The notes: generated by a model not told the origin, from the sequence alone. Positions 7,875 to 17,322 are shown, counted from the stretch's first letter. The stretch is DNA of 64,000 nt from Paraburkholderia ginsengiterrae (GCF_001645125.1 NZ_LXKA01000176.1:62001-126000), one strand, 5' to 3'. A program made the numbers and translations.

Positions 7875-8822
7875 ATGAAAACCTTAGACATCATCGACTC
7901 GCACACCGGCGGTGAACCGACCCGCCTCGTGGTGTCGGGTGGCCCGGATCTCGGCGGCGGCACCCTGGCGCAACGGCTCGACGTGTTCCGCACGCAATTC
8001 GACGACTGGCGCGCGGGCATCGTCACCGAACCGCGCGGCTCGGACGTGGTGGTGGGCGCGCTGCTGTGCGAGCCGGACGACCCTACGTGCGCGGCCGGCG
8101 TGATCTTTTTCAACAACGTCGGCTATCTCGGCATGTGCGGACACGGCACGATCGGCCTCGTCGTCTCGCTGGCGCATATGGGGCGGATCGCGCCCGGACG
8201 TCATCGGATCGAGACGCCGGTCGGCGTGGTCGAAGCAACGCTCAACGAAGACAGCAGCGTGACCGTGCGCAACGTGCCGGCGTATCGCTATCGCAAAGCC
8301 GTGCAAGTGGATGTGCCGGGGCATGGCGTATTGACCGGCGACATCGGCTGGGGCGGCAACTGGTTCTTCCTCGTCGCTGAGCATGGACGCTCGCTGGAGG
8401 CGGCGAGCATCGGTGAACTGACGGCCTTTAGCGCGGCGATTCGCGACGCGCTGATCGCGCAGGGCATCACGGGCGCGGAGGGCGCGTTGATCGATCACGT
8501 CGAACTCTTCGGACCCGCTTCGCGCGACGGCCTCGACAGCCGCAGTTTCGTTCTGTGCCCTGGCAGCGCATACGACCGCTCGCCCTGCGGCACCGGCACC
8601 AGCGCGAAAGTGGCCTGCCTTGCCGCCGACGGCAAGCTGGCCGAGGGCGCGGTATGGCGCCAGGAGAGCATTATCGGCAGCGTGTTCGAGGCGAGCTACC
8701 GGCATGCCGGCGATGGCGTCTCGGTGATTCCCACCATCACCGGCCATGCGTACGTCACGGCCGAGGCGCGCCTGTGTTTCGACGAACGCGATCCCTTTGC
8801 GTGGGGCATCCGTACGGCATGA
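7875..8822 (+). CDS. lhpA: 4-hydroxyproline 2-epimerase (proline racemase family)
   Basis: A 315-residue protein of the proline racemase superfamily. It starts [17 protein letters not shown] and has both catalytic cysteines: M-C-G-H-G-T-I-G (C88) and S-P-C-G-T-G-T-S-A (C238). Two Cys mean an epimerase; the related trans-3-hydroxyproline dehydratases have Thr at the second-half position. It converts trans-4-hydroxy-L-proline to cis-4-hydroxy-D-proline, step 1 of catabolism. ATG 7866 (MDIMK) is an equally possible start; no strong Shine-Dalgarno is visible. It heads a tightly packed operon: its TGA overlaps the ATG of the next gene (ATGA). The 348-bp gap upstream to the divergent deaminase holds no gene and must contain both promoters. 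Confidence 0.9.
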   Translation: MKTLDIIDSHTGGEPTRLVVSGGPDLGGGTLAQRLDVFRTQFDDWRAGIVTEPRGSDVVVGALLCEPDDPTCAAGVIFFNNVGYLGMCGHGTIGLVVSLAHMGRIAPGRHRIETPVGVVEATLNEDSSVTVRNVPAYRYRKAVQVDVPGHGVLTGDIGWGGNWFFLVAEHGRSLEAASIGELTAFSAAIRDALIAQGITGAEGALIDHVELFGPASRDGLDSRSFVLCPGSAYDRSPCGTGTSAKVACLAADGKLAEGAVWRQESIIGSVFEASYRHAGDGVSVIPTITGHAYVTAEARLCFDERDPFAWGIRTA

Positions 8823-9946
8823 CAGCGGACGCGTTGATCGTCGGCGCCGGCATTGTCGGCGCGGCCTGCGCCGCGGAGCTGGCCACGCTCGGCATGCAGG
8901 TCGAAGTGTGTGACGCGCGGGGCATCGGCGGCGGCGCGACGGCGGCGGGCATGGGCCATATCGTCGTGATGAACGACTCGCCGCCGGAATTCGCGCTGAG
9001 CCGCTATTCGCGAGACCTGTGGCTGCAACTGGCGCCGCAGCTGCGCGCGCGGGACGCGTTCGCGCGCTGCGGCACGCTCTGGGTCGCCGCTGACGAAGAA
9101 GAATGGCAAGCCGCCCGCGCGATGCACGCCGCGTTCGACGCTCAGGGCGTGGTCGCCCAATTGCTCGACGCATCTGCGTTGCGGACCTGCGAGCCGGCGC
9201 TGGCGCCCCAGCTGGCGGGTGGCTTAAGGATCGAACACGACAGCATTGTGTACGCGCCCACCGTTGCCGAGTGGCTGCTGAAGCAATCGCCTCATGCGGC
9301 GAATATCCGCGTGCGTCTGGGCGCGCCGGTGACGTCGATCAGCGCGCGCGGCGCCACGCTAGCCGACGGCGAACGCATCGGCGCGGCGTGCGTCATCTTG
9401 GCCAACGGTCTGGACGCGCGGCACCTGGCGCCAGCGCTGCCATTGCAACCGAAGAAAGGCCACCTGCTGATCACGGACCGCTATCCTCACCTGATCCGGC
9501 ATCAATTGCTTGAACTCGGCTATATCAAGAGCGCGCATCACGCGACCGGCACATCGGTGGCATTCAATGCGCAGCCACGGCCCACGGGACAACTGCTGAT
9601 AGGCTCGTCGCGTCAGTTCGATACCACCGATCCCGCCGTCGAGATGCCCGTGCTCGCGCAAATGCTGCAACGCGCCGCACGCTATCTGCCCGTGCTGCCC
9701 ACGCTCAACGGCATTCGCGCGTGGACCGGTTTTCGCGCGGCCTCGCCGGACGGACTGCCGCTAATCGGTCCGGCCGGCGATTTCGCGCCCGGCGTCTGGC
9801 TTGCGGTCGGTCACGAAGGTCTGGGCGTGACGACGTCGCTCGCCACCGCGAAGCTGCTGGCGGCGCAGATCACGGCAAGTGCCGCGCCGATTCCGCTCGA
9901 GCCGTATCTGCCGGCCCGTTTTGCGCAACAGGTGACGCATGAGTAG
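8819..9946 (+). CDS. FAD-dependent D-hydroxyproline dehydrogenase subunit (DadA-like)
   Basis: A 375-residue flavoprotein of the D-amino-acid oxidase fold. The N-terminal Rossmann motif is [16 protein letters not shown], a glycine-rich [13 protein letters not shown] segment follows, and the C-terminal FAD motif is [10 protein letters not shown] ... V-G-H-E-G-L-G-V-T. With the next two genes it matches the heteromeric D-hydroxyproline dehydrogenases of Pseudomonas-type hydroxyproline operons, where this subunit oxidises cis-4-hydroxy-D-proline to 1-pyrroline-4-hydroxy-2-carboxylate. It overlaps the epimerase by four bases and the ferredoxin-like gene by eight, showing translational coupling. 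Confidence 0.88.
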   Translation: MTADALIVGAGIVGAACAAELATLGMQVEVCDARGIGGGATAAGMGHIVVMNDSPPEFALSRYSRDLWLQLAPQLRARDAFARCGTLWVAADEEEWQAARAMHAAFDAQGVVAQLLDASALRTCEPALAPQLAGGLRIEHDSIVYAPTVAEWLLKQSPHAANIRVRLGAPVTSISARGATLADGERIGAACVILANGLDARHLAPALPLQPKKGHLLITDRYPHLIRHQLLELGYIKSAHHATGTSVAFNAQPRPTGQLLIGSSRQFDTTDPAVEMPVLAQMLQRAARYLPVLPTLNGIRAWTGFRAASPDGLPLIGPAGDFAPGVWLAVGHEGLGVTTSLATAKLLAAQITASAAPIPLEPYLPARFAQQVTHE

Positions 9947-10226
9947 CACGAGCGCCGCAGCGCGCCTCCACTTGACGATCGACGGCCGCCAGATCGAAGT
10001 CGAAGCCGGCACGACCGTCGCCGCCGCGCTCGTCCTCGCCGAGGCGGGTGGCACGCGGCTGTCGGTGAGCGGTCAGCCTCGTGCCGCGCTCTGCGGCATG
10101 GGCGTGTGCCAGGAATGCCGTGTGACCATCGACGGCCGGGCGCACGCGCTGGCCTGTCAGACCCTGTGCCGCGAAGGCCAGATAGTTCTTACGCACAACC
10201 AGGCGATTAAGGCAATTAAGCGATGA
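9939..10226 (+). CDS. (2Fe-2S)-binding small subunit of D-hydroxyproline dehydrogenase
   Basis: A 95-residue ferredoxin-like protein (2Fe-2S plant type / SoxA-gamma type). Cluster ligands are in C-G-M-G-V-C-Q-E-C with the fourth Cys in A-L-A-C-Q-T. It has the beta-grasp start H-L-T-I-D-G-R-Q-I-E-V-E-A-G-T-T-V-A-A-A. This small subunit carries electrons between the two flavin subunits in heteromeric imino-acid dehydrogenases. It overlaps the upstream flavoprotein gene by eight bases and the downstream gene by four (ATGA). Confidence 0.9.
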   Translation: MSSTSAAARLHLTIDGRQIEVEAGTTVAAALVLAEAGGTRLSVSGQPRAALCGMGVCQECRVTIDGRAHALACQTLCREGQIVLTHNQAIKAIKR

Positions 10227-11503
10227 GGCAACACGTCGATATCGTCGTGGTGGGCGCCGGCCCGGCCGGGTTGAACGCGGCCTGCGCCGCCGCGCGCTCG
10301 GGTGCCACGGTCGCGCTGCTCGACGACAATCCGCGCGCAGGCGGCCAGATCTGGCGTCAAGGGCCGGGTCATCCGCCGCAGGCGCCGCTGCACGACCTGC
10401 TCGTGGCGCTCGGCGCGCAAACTAACGTCGAGCATTGGCCGTCGACGCGCGTGGTCGCGGCGCGCGATTCGCGCGGATTGCTGCTTGAATCGGCGCAACA
10501 CGGCGGCGTGTGCGTCAGCTACGAACGGTTGATTCTTGCGACCGGCGCGCGCGAGCGGCTGTTGCCGTTCGCGGGCTGGACCCTGCCCGGTGTGACCGGC
10601 GCGGGCGCATTGCAGGCGCTGATCAAAGGCGGCATGCCGGTGCGCGGCGAACGGATCGTGATTGCCGGCAGCGGTGCCTTGCTGATTGCCGCTCTCGCCA
10701 CCGCGCGCGCAGCCGGGGCGCGGGTGGTGGCGGTGGTCGAGCAGGCTTCGGCGTGGGATGTCGCGCGCTTCGGCGTGTCGCTGCTGGGCGAGCCTGCGAA
10801 GTTGAGGCAGGCCGTCGGTATGACGCGCGGTTTCGCCGGGCTGTCTTACTGGACCGGCAGTCTCGTTGAAGAGGCGCACGGCGACGGCCGTGTCGAGCAG
10901 GTCACGATCCGGCGCGGCACGAGGCGCGTCACACTCGACTGCGATCGCATCGCCTGCGGCTATGGGCTCATGCCGAACGTCACGCTAGCCCAGGCGCTCG
11001 GCTGCGCGATCAACGATGCGGGCGGAATCGTCGTCGATGGCGCGCAGCGAACCTCGCTTGAAGGCATATTTGCGGCGGGCGAGTGCACGGGCGTCGGCGG
11101 CGCGGAACTGGCCGGCGTCGAAGGCGAAATTGCCGGCCTCTCGGCAAGCGGTGCGAGTGCGGACCGCGCGGCGCTCGACGCGCAACGCGCGCGCTGGCGC
11201 CGCTTCGGCCATCGCGTCGAAACCGCGTTCGCTTTACAGGAGGCCGCGTGCACACCGCCCGCCGACACCACGCTGCTGTGCCGCTGCGAGGACGTGAGTA
11301 TCGGCGAAGTGCGCGCGTTGGCGGACTGGCGCGAAGCCAAGCTGCATACGCGCTGCGGCATGGGAGCCTGCCAGGGGCGAATCTGCGGAGCAGCGGCAAG
11401 CATGTACTTCGGCTGGCCGTCGCCCGCGCCGCGGCCGCCGTTCAGCCCGGCGCAAATCGGTACGCTGATCGCAGCGGGATCGAAACCGCCACCGGCCGAA
11501 TGA
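10223..11503 (+). CDS. FAD/NAD(P)-binding oxidoreductase with BFD-like iron-sulfur domain
   Basis: A 426-residue protein. The N-terminal dinucleotide-binding motif is V-V-V-G-A-G-P-A-G-L-N-A-A; a second, I-A-G-S-G-A-L-L-I-A, lies mid-protein. A C-terminal BFD-like [2Fe-2S] domain shows C-R-C-E-D-V-S ... C-G-M-G-A-C-Q-G-R-I-C-G, four Cys ligands. The architecture matches the large subunit of HcnB/OoxA-type dehydrogenases (octopine, nopaline, hydroxyproline). It closes the four-gene operon epimerase-flavoprotein-ferredoxin-flavoprotein and probably passes electrons to the respiratory chain. The stop is followed by 142 bp before the regulator. Confidence 0.88.
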   Translation: MRQHVDIVVVGAGPAGLNAACAAARSGATVALLDDNPRAGGQIWRQGPGHPPQAPLHDLLVALGAQTNVEHWPSTRVVAARDSRGLLLESAQHGGVCVSYERLILATGARERLLPFAGWTLPGVTGAGALQALIKGGMPVRGERIVIAGSGALLIAALATARAAGARVVAVVEQASAWDVARFGVSLLGEPAKLRQAVGMTRGFAGLSYWTGSLVEEAHGDGRVEQVTIRRGTRRVTLDCDRIACGYGLMPNVTLAQALGCAINDAGGIVVDGAQRTSLEGIFAAGECTGVGGAELAGVEGEIAGLSASGASADRAALDAQRARWRRFGHRVETAFALQEAACTPPADTTLLCRCEDVSIGEVRALADWREAKLHTRCGMGACQGRICGAAASMYFGWPSPAPRPPFSPAQIGTLIAAGSKPPPAE

Positions 11504-11645
11504 CCCTTGTGTCCGTACGCCTGCGGATATGGCCGGCGCCGACGCGGCCCTATAATCGACCGCACACGCTGCTGACCGGCTGAACCTATCCCAACCTCGA
11601 CCCGAGAATGGACTCACAACCGCACGGACCCACCGGACCCGCACG

Positions 11646-12413
11646 ATGAACACGCTGGCACATCCGCTCGCACCGGACGACGCATCGCTGGCCGGCATGC
11701 TGTCGCACTTCAGGCTGCTCGAGCCGGTGTTCGACGCAATGCCGGACGTCGTGTTCTTCGTCAAGGACGCCGAGGCTCGCTATGCGCTGGTCAATCGCAC
11801 GCTGGCATCGCGTTGCGGTTTCAAGGAGAAAGCCGCGCTGCTCGGCAGAACGGCCGAGGACGTGTTTCCGCGCCGTTTCGGGCGCATCTACACCGCCCAG
11901 GACCAGGCGATCATCAACGTCGGCAATCAGATGATCGATCAGCTGGAACTGCACCTGTATCCCGGCCGGCAGCCCGGCTGGTGTCTGACCTGCAAGCAGC
12001 CGCTGCGCGATCCGGCGGGCAAGGTGGTGGGACTCGCCGGCATTTCCCGCGATCTGAAAGCGGACGAAAGCAGTCACCCGGCCTACAGCCGGCTGGCGGC
12101 GGTGGTGCAGTCGATCCAGGAAAACTATGTGCAGCCGCTGAATTTGAAACAGTTGGCGGCCATGGCGGATATGTCGGTCGCGCAACTGGAGCGCTACTTT
12201 CACAAAGTGTTTCATTTGACGCCGCGTCAGGTGTTGCTGAAAACGCGGCTCGACGCCGCCACGGCGCTGCTGGTCTCGCACGACAAGGTCACTGACGTCG
12301 CCGCGCTGTGCGGCTACACCGACCACAGTGCGTTTACGCGGCAATTCAAGGCGACGGTCGGCATCACGCCGACCGAATACCGGATGCTGCTGCACGGCAC
12401 ATCGCGGAGCTGA
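11646..12413 (+). CDS. PAS-domain AraC-family regulator
   Basis: A 255-residue protein with an N-terminal PAS-like sensor (about 25-140: LEPVFDAMPDVVFFVKDAEA, then Y-A-L-V-N-R-T-L) and a C-terminal AraC double helix-turn-helix (about 155-250: L-K-Q-L-A-A-M-A-D-M-S-V-A-Q-L-E-R-Y-F, then A-A-L-C-G-Y-T-D-H-S-A-F-T-R-Q-F-K). It sits directly downstream of the hydroxyproline dehydrogenase genes in the same direction, so it is the likely pathway activator, perhaps sensing hydroxyproline or an intermediate. A CCTATAAT -10-like hexamer lies at about 11549-11556, suggesting its own promoter. Confidence 0.88.
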   Translation: MNTLAHPLAPDDASLAGMLSHFRLLEPVFDAMPDVVFFVKDAEARYALVNRTLASRCGFKEKAALLGRTAEDVFPRRFGRIYTAQDQAIINVGNQMIDQLELHLYPGRQPGWCLTCKQPLRDPAGKVVGLAGISRDLKADESSHPAYSRLAAVVQSIQENYVQPLNLKQLAAMADMSVAQLERYFHKVFHLTPRQVLLKTRLDAATALLVSHDKVTDVAALCGYTDHSAFTRQFKATVGITPTEYRMLLHGTSRS

Positions 12414-12423
12414 TCCGGCGCAC

Positions 12424-12750
12424 ATGGGCCGCAAGCATCACTACTACGTCTACGTCGTCGTGCTCGACGACCGAGTCTGGAACGAGGCACGCTTTCGCCG
12501 CGCGAATCCGGACTACCGGTTCGACAAACCGTGCGTGTATGTGGGAATGACGGGACTCGACCCGGACTTGCGGTTCGACCGGCATAAAGCCGGCATTCAG
12601 GCCAATCGCTACGTGCGCGATTACGGCTTGCGCCTAGTGCCCGAATTGTATGAGGTATTCAATCCGATGCCGTACCGCGGTGCTCAGGAGATGGAGGTAG
12701 AGCTGGCAATCGGCTTACGCGAAGCGGGATACGGCGTGTGGCAGGCATGA
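12424..12750 (+). CDS. GIY-YIG-like small protein
   Basis: A 108-residue protein beginning MGRKHHYYVYVVVLDD. The paired motifs Y-V-Y-V-V and V-Y-V-G-M-T, followed by R-F-D-R-H-K, resemble the core of GIY-YIG nucleases (beta-strand Y-x-Y, then Y-V-G-x-T, then Arg and His), but about 25 residues are inserted between the first two motifs, where the usual gap is about ten. A Glu late in the chain (E-M-E-V-E-L-A) could be the metal ligand. It starts 10 bp after the AraC stop. Whether it is a nuclease is unproven; family assignment is moderate. Confidence 0.55.
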   Translation: MGRKHHYYVYVVVLDDRVWNEARFRRANPDYRFDKPCVYVGMTGLDPDLRFDRHKAGIQANRYVRDYGLRLVPELYEVFNPMPYRGAQEMEVELAIGLREAGYGVWQA

Positions 12751-12772
12751 GCCGGCCGCTGTAAACCGCGCG

Positions 12773-13033
12773 TTACTTCACGCCGAGGCCGCGCAATACC
12801 GCGTTGCCTTCAGACGTCAAACGGATCCGCGAAACGCCGGCGTCGTCGGCGATCGATTCGATCAGGCCCGCTTCGCGCAGTTGCGGAATCTCGGGTTTCG
12901 CCGACGCGTCGATCGGCGCGTGCAGCAACAGCAGCAGCGTCGCCAGTTCGTGGTGGCTCAGCAGGCGGCGCAGTATCGTGGGCCGCTTGGCCGGCGCCGG
13001 GGCGCCGATGGTGTTGGGATCGGGGTGATTCAT
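12773..13033 (-). CDS. small hypothetical protein, winged-helix-like
   Basis: An 86-residue protein. The C-terminal ~60 residues (H-E-L-A-T-L-L-L-L-L-H, then L-R-E-A-G-L-I-E-S-I, then R-I-R-L-T-S-E-G-N-A-V-L-R) have the spacing of a MarR-like winged helix: recognition helix, wing strand and final L-T-x-x-G. ATG 13033 is chosen because AAGGTG lies seven to eight bases upstream; a GTG three codons earlier is possible. The function is unknown; a small DNA-binding protein is an inference. It is convergent with the GIY-YIG-like gene. Confidence 0.55.
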   Translation of the reverse strand: MNHPDPNTIGAPAPAKRPTILRRLLSHHELATLLLLLHAPIDASAKPEIPQLREAGLIESIADDAGVSRIRLTSEGNAVLRGLGVK

Positions 13034-13190
13034 GGTGCGCACCTTGTGCGGGGGTAATGTCCGGTGGATGATGCGGACGAAGTCTTAAACGATTCTTAAG
13101 ACTCCATTATCCTGTAACACCATGACATGAAGATTGCGGCCGGCACGAGTTACCGATTGTCACACTTACGGTCCCTTACCCCGCAAACCC

Positions 13191-13523
13191 TTACGGGGCG
13201 CAGGTTTTGCTCGCTGTCTCAATCCATAGATTACTCATGTGACGTTTTCCCGCATAAAAACGGTAAGTCGTCGCACCGTTGTCGCTTCGCACCTTGACGA
13301 TATTCGAGTCGCCAAAGTCGAGCATCTGGCCCTGCGGAATCTGCGTGGACTTGAACGAGGCATTGTGGCTCGTGGCCACTTGCGTCAGGCAGGCCACCAC
13401 GTCGTTGACGGAACGTTGCGTGGTGGTGTCCGTGACGGGCTCGCCGGCATCCGGATCCTTCTGGAAGTACGCGCAAGCGCTGAGTAGCAGGGGGACTGAC
13501 AGGACAACGGCAAACTTCTTCAT
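13191..13523 (-). CDS. small putative lipoprotein
   Basis: A 110-residue protein with a lipoprotein signal peptide (MKKFAVVLSVPLLLSAC; lipobox L-L-S-A-C, lipidated Cys17). The mature part has two further Cys (near residue 45 and at the C-terminus) that could form a disulfide. An AGGAGAG Shine-Dalgarno lies a few bases before ATG. No family recognised; likely anchored in the outer membrane facing the periplasm. Monocistronic by appearance. Confidence 0.75.
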   Translation of the reverse strand: MKKFAVVLSVPLLLSACAYFQKDPDAGEPVTDTTTQRSVNDVVACLTQVATSHNASFKSTQIPQGQMLDFGDSNIVKVRSDNGATTYRFYAGKRHMSNLWIETASKTCAP

Positions 13524-13712
13524 ATCTCTCCTGGCTTTACATTCGGCTGACGGTGCGTGCGAGGCTCACTCGCAGTCTGGTCGCGCGGCATCGGCCGCGA
13601 AATCAGGCGCCATTATATCGGTGCGGCGCGCCCGCCCCCCGGCTGGCGCCGCACGTGCCGTACCTGGTCCGGATCGACGGATCGTGGTTTGCCAGTCTGA
13701 GCGGCCCGGCGC

Positions 13713-15596
13713 CTACTTGCGGCGCTGCGCCTGGGCGGCGAGGCGCACGGCGGCATTGGCCGCGCCATAGCCGTCGTAACCGCCGCGCCGCTCGACGATC
13801 TCCATGAAGAAGCGTTGGTCGAGCTGTTCCGTGTAAGCGTGGAAAAACTCGCCGCCGTGCTCGTCGCGGTCATAGAGGATGTGATGGGCGCACATTGCTT
13901 CGAGCATGTCGTCCGGCAACGCGTAGCGGGCGGCCAGATCGTCGTAGTAATTGCGGGGAATGCGCAGCACCGGCAAGCCATCGGCGATAAACCCGGGAAT
14001 CGCGCTGAAGATGTCGTCGGTGCTGAAGGCGACGTGGTTCAGGCCTGAGCCGTGATAGGTCTGCAACGCCTCGGCCACCGCCGTGTGGCGATCCACCGAC
14101 GCATTCAACGCGATCCGCACCGACCCGTCGCGGCTGCGCAGCGCGCGGCTGCGCACCAGCCCGTACGGATCGGGCACCAGCACGCCGGGCTCGGCCTGGA
14201 AGCCGAAAGCCGTCCGCAGAAACAGCACCCAGGTATCCAGCGAACTCGCCGGCACCGACAGGCAGACATGATCGATGCGGCTGAGCGGCCCCACTTCCGT
14301 CGGGCCATTGATGTCGGTGAGAACGAAGTCGGCTTCGAACAGGGTGGGCTGGTCCGGCGTTTCGTCGACGAAATAGTTCAGGCTGCCGTCCGGCGCCTGC
14401 ACGGCGGGCAGCACGCGTTCGTTCGGTCCGATCTGCCCCGAAAACGGCGAATAGCCAAAACCGGCGGCGCGCTCGAACGCCTGATTGGCGTCGTCCACAC
14501 GAAACGCCGACGCGCACAGCGATAACCCATGCTGCTGGAAGAACGCGTTGGCGAACGAATCCGGCTCGGCGTTCAGCACGATCGAAGCCGCGCCGTGCTG
14601 AAACAGCGTCACGTCTTTCGAGCGATGCCGGCCGGCCTCGCGAAACCGCAGCTTGCCGAGCCAGTCGAGGAGATGCGCGCGCGTGGTGTGGTCGACCGCG
14701 AATTCGAGAAACTGATAGCCGACGTGAGCCGGTACCGCGGGCGAACGGTAGAGGTCGTCCACCGGTTGCTGCGTCGCGTCCAGCAACGCGCGGGTCTGTT
14801 CCTCGAGGAACAGCAGCGAGCGATGGCCGTCCGCCGCCGTAATGGTGGTGGGGGCGGCGCGAAAGCCGTCGTTGAAAATTTCCAGCGAAAGCGGCCCGCT
14901 ATAGCCCGTTTTCACGACCTGCGCGGTGAAGTTCGCCAGATCGAAGTCGCCCTGGCCCGGGAAACAGCGGTAGTGGCGGCTCCATTCGAGCACGTCCATG
15001 GCGAGCTTGGGCGCGTCGGCGATCTGCACGAAGGCGATGCGTTCACCCGGAATGTCGGCGATGCCGTCCACCGTGTCGTTCAGCGAGAGCGTGTGGAAGC
15101 TGTCGAGCACGAGCCCAAGATTCGGATGATTCACCGCGTTCACGAGCTTCCAGGCGTGACGGTAAGTTTTGACGTGCTTGCCCCACGCGAGCGCTTCATA
15201 ACCGGCGATCACGCCGGCCGCCTCGGCCGCGCGCGCCAGCGCACCAAGCTGATCGGTCATGAGCGAATCGTCGCCGATGGTGTCAGGCGATACGTTGCTG
15301 CACACCAGAATCCGGTCAGTGCCGAGTTCGTGCATGACGTCGAACTTGCGTTTTGCGCGATCGAGATTGCGTTCGAGGCGCTCCGGGCTGACGCCGTCGA
15401 AGTCGCGGAACGGCTGAAACAGCATGATTTTCAGCCCGAGATCTTCGGCGATGCGCCGCACGTCGGCGGGCGAGCCGTCGAAATACAGCAAGTCGTTCTC
15501 GAAGATCTCGACGCCCTCGAAGCCCGCCGCCTGAATCGCGGTCAGCTTCTCGACAAGGGTTCCGCTGATGGACACGGTGGCAATCGAACGTTGCAT
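13713..15596 (-). CDS. quiC: 3-dehydroshikimate dehydratase, QuiC-type fusion
   Basis: A 627-residue two-domain protein. The N-terminal half (about 1-280) is a sugar-phosphate-isomerase/AP-endonuclease-2 TIM barrel with metal-ligand motifs V-E-I-F-E-N-D, L-V-L-D-S-F-H and S-L-E-I-F-N-D. The C-terminal half (about 290-600) is a tandem VOC/4-hydroxyphenylpyruvate-dioxygenase-like domain (R-I-D-H-V-C-L-S-V, then G-L-N-H-V-A-F-S-T-D-D, then F-F-M-E-I-V-E-R-R). This fused architecture is the bacterial QuiC family, which dehydrates 3-dehydroshikimate to protocatechuate. It is divergent from aroQ and a quinate/shikimate dehydrogenase, fitting quinate/shikimate catabolism. The start is ATG 15596 with AGGAG upstream. 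Confidence 0.92.
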   Translation of the reverse strand: MQRSIATVSISGTLVEKLTAIQAAGFEGVEIFENDLLYFDGSPADVRRIAEDLGLKIMLFQPFRDFDGVSPERLERNLDRAKRKFDVMHELGTDRILVCSNVSPDTIGDDSLMTDQLGALARAAEAAGVIAGYEALAWGKHVKTYRHAWKLVNAVNHPNLGLVLDSFHTLSLNDTVDGIADIPGERIAFVQIADAPKLAMDVLEWSRHYRCFPGQGDFDLANFTAQVVKTGYSGPLSLEIFNDGFRAAPTTITAADGHRSLLFLEEQTRALLDATQQPVDDLYRSPAVPAHVGYQFLEFAVDHTTRAHLLDWLGKLRFREAGRHRSKDVTLFQHGAASIVLNAEPDSFANAFFQQHGLSLCASAFRVDDANQAFERAAGFGYSPFSGQIGPNERVLPAVQAPDGSLNYFVDETPDQPTLFEADFVLTDINGPTEVGPLSRIDHVCLSVPASSLDTWVLFLRTAFGFQAEPGVLVPDPYGLVRSRALRSRDGSVRIALNASVDRHTAVAEALQTYHGSGLNHVAFSTDDIFSAIPGFIADGLPVLRIPRNYYDDLAARYALPDDMLEAMCAHHILYDRDEHGGEFFHAYTEQLDQRFFMEIVERRGGYDGYGAANAAVRLAAQAQRRK

Positions 15597-15752
15597 GAAC
15601 GGCTCCTGCAAAACTATCAAACGACTGTATGAAATAGACCCACGGCGGGTGGCGCGGCGCACTCGCATGCCCGGTCGGCGGTTATGCTGCAATGCGCAAA
15701 ATGGGCTAGTCCGTTACTTCTGGAGATGAAACGCAACCCGGAATCACCCACG

Positions 15753-15806
15753 GTATAGCAATTTATCGACAGTCTATACAAACTAACTAGATGGTACAAA
15801 TTCGTA
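15753..15806. promoter_or_regulatory. operator-like repeats in the quiC-aroQ divergent region
   Basis: In the 319-bp gap between quiC and aroQ the sequence becomes AT-rich. It contains GTATAG (15753-15758) inverted to CTATAC (15774-15779) with a 15-bp spacer, and a near-palindrome TACAAATTCGTA (15795-15806). These are candidate operator or activator sites for the divergent promoters; the TetR protein at 18764-19474 is the only regulator gene in the cluster. No gene is seen in the rest of the gap. Confidence 0.45.
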
Positions 15807-15915
15807 TAAACCCCGAATGACGGCAGCCGACAAAGCGCGCAAACTTGCTTCACGTTGCTAATCCGCCGCAGGTGCCGCGGTTTGCTTCGTGCCTTAATTT
15901 GCGGGAGTGGCTGTC

Positions 15916-16371
15916 ATGAGTTTTGCATCCGTACTGGTCCTCAACGGGCCGAATCTCAATCTGCTCGGCACGCGCGAGCCGGCCATCTACGGCTCGGAAA
16001 CACTGGACGACGTCGCGAAACTTTGCCGCGACGCGGGCGATCGCCTGGATCTGTCGGTCGAGTTCTGCCAATCGAACGCTGAGCATCAACTGATCGACTG
16101 GCTGCATGCGGCGCGCACCAAGGCCGACGGCATCGTGATCAATCCGGCGGCTTATACGCACACCTCGGTTGCGATTGCGGACGCGCTCTCGGCGATCGAA
16201 AAGCCTGTCATCGAAGTGCATATTTCAAACGTGCACCGCCGTGAGGCCTTCCGGCATCACTCGTACGTGTCGGCGGTCGCGGACGCGATCATCGTCGGTT
16301 GCGGCACGCAGGGTTATGTTCTCGCGCTGGAGCGGATGGCGACCATTCTTAAGAATAGGGCGGCGAAATGA
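15916..16371 (+). CDS. aroQ: type II 3-dehydroquinate dehydratase
   Basis: A 151-residue protein with the complete type II signature: [15 protein letters not shown] (active-site loop), catalytic Tyr in [15 protein letters not shown], and [11 protein letters not shown]-x-F-R-H-H-S. It reversibly dehydrates 3-dehydroquinate to 3-dehydroshikimate. In this cluster it serves catabolism of quinate, feeding QuiC. The start is ATG 15916 with GGGAG nine bases upstream. Its stop overlaps the next gene's ATG (ATGA). Confidence 0.95.
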   Translation: MSFASVLVLNGPNLNLLGTREPAIYGSETLDDVAKLCRDAGDRLDLSVEFCQSNAEHQLIDWLHAARTKADGIVINPAAYTHTSVAIADALSAIEKPVIEVHISNVHRREAFRHHSYVSAVADAIIVGCGTQGYVLALERMATILKNRAAK

Positions 16372-17252
16372 GCGCACAAGTGAACTCACCGGCCACTCCC
16401 CATTCCTTCCTGGTCGGCCTGATCGGCGCGGGCATTGGCGCGTCGCTGACCCCTCCGATGCACGAAGAGGAGGGCAGCAAACTCGGCCTGCACTATGTGT
16501 ACCGGCGCATCGATCTGGACGTGTTGAAACTCGACAGCTCCGCGCTGCCTGATTTGCTCGAGGCGGCCGAACGCATGGGCTTCAACGGTCTGAACATCAC
16601 GTACCCATGCAAGCAGGCAGTGATTCCGCTGCTCGACGAATTGTCCGACGACGCTCGCCAGCTCGGCGCGGTCAACACCGTGCTCTTCAAGGACGGCAAG
16701 CGCATCGGCCACAACACGGATTGCTCCGGTTTCGCGCGCGCATTTCAGCGCGGCTTGCCGGACGTCTCGCTCGAGCGCGTCGTGCAACTGGGCGCGGGCG
16801 GCGCGGGCGCGGCGGTGGCGCATGCCGCGCTGGCCATGGGCGCACAGTCGCTGACGATATTCGACGTGGATGCCGCGCGCGCAACGTCGCTGGCCGACGA
16901 ATTGCAGAAGCGTTTTCCCGCCGCCACCGTCCGCGCCGGCGAGTCACTCGCGCAGTCGGTCGCGGCCGCTAATGGCCTGATTCACGCTACGCCCACCGGC
17001 ATGGCGAAATTGCCTGGCTTGCCGTTGCCGGCGGAATTGCTGCATCGCGATCTGTGGGTCGCGGACATTGTCTATTTTCCGATTCGCACCGCGCTGTTGC
17101 AGGCGGCCGAAGCGCTCGGCTGCCGCACGCTGAGCGGCGGCGGCATGGCGGTGTACCAGGCAGTGGACGCCATGCGCATCTTTACCGGGCTCGAACCCGA
17201 CGCCGAACGCGTGTACAGCCATTTCCAGTCGTTATTGCCACGTCCCGCCTGA
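16368..17252 (+). CDS. quinate/shikimate dehydrogenase (AroE family)
   Basis: A 294-residue AroE-family enzyme. The substrate loop is [13 protein letters not shown], a form seen in catabolic quinate/shikimate dehydrogenases. Catalytic Lys lies in N-I-T-Y-P-C-K-Q and Asp in N-T-D-C-S-G-F; the nucleotide motif is [10 protein letters not shown]. The acidic residue after the second strand (I-F-D-V-D) favours NAD over NADP, as in catabolic members; this is inference. It overlaps aroQ by four bases, so the two are translationally coupled. Confidence 0.9.
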   Translation: MSAQVNSPATPHSFLVGLIGAGIGASLTPPMHEEEGSKLGLHYVYRRIDLDVLKLDSSALPDLLEAAERMGFNGLNITYPCKQAVIPLLDELSDDARQLGAVNTVLFKDGKRIGHNTDCSGFARAFQRGLPDVSLERVVQLGAGGAGAAVAHAALAMGAQSLTIFDVDAARATSLADELQKRFPAATVRAGESLAQSVAAANGLIHATPTGMAKLPGLPLPAELLHRDLWVADIVYFPIRTALLQAAEALGCRTLSGGGMAVYQAVDAMRIFTGLEPDAERVYSHFQSLLPRPA

Positions 17253-17322
17253 AGTCCCCTTGAGGGGCGCTAACCGGTAGCGCACTAACCGGTATTAATC
17301 CTATCAAGGAGACACAAACGCC

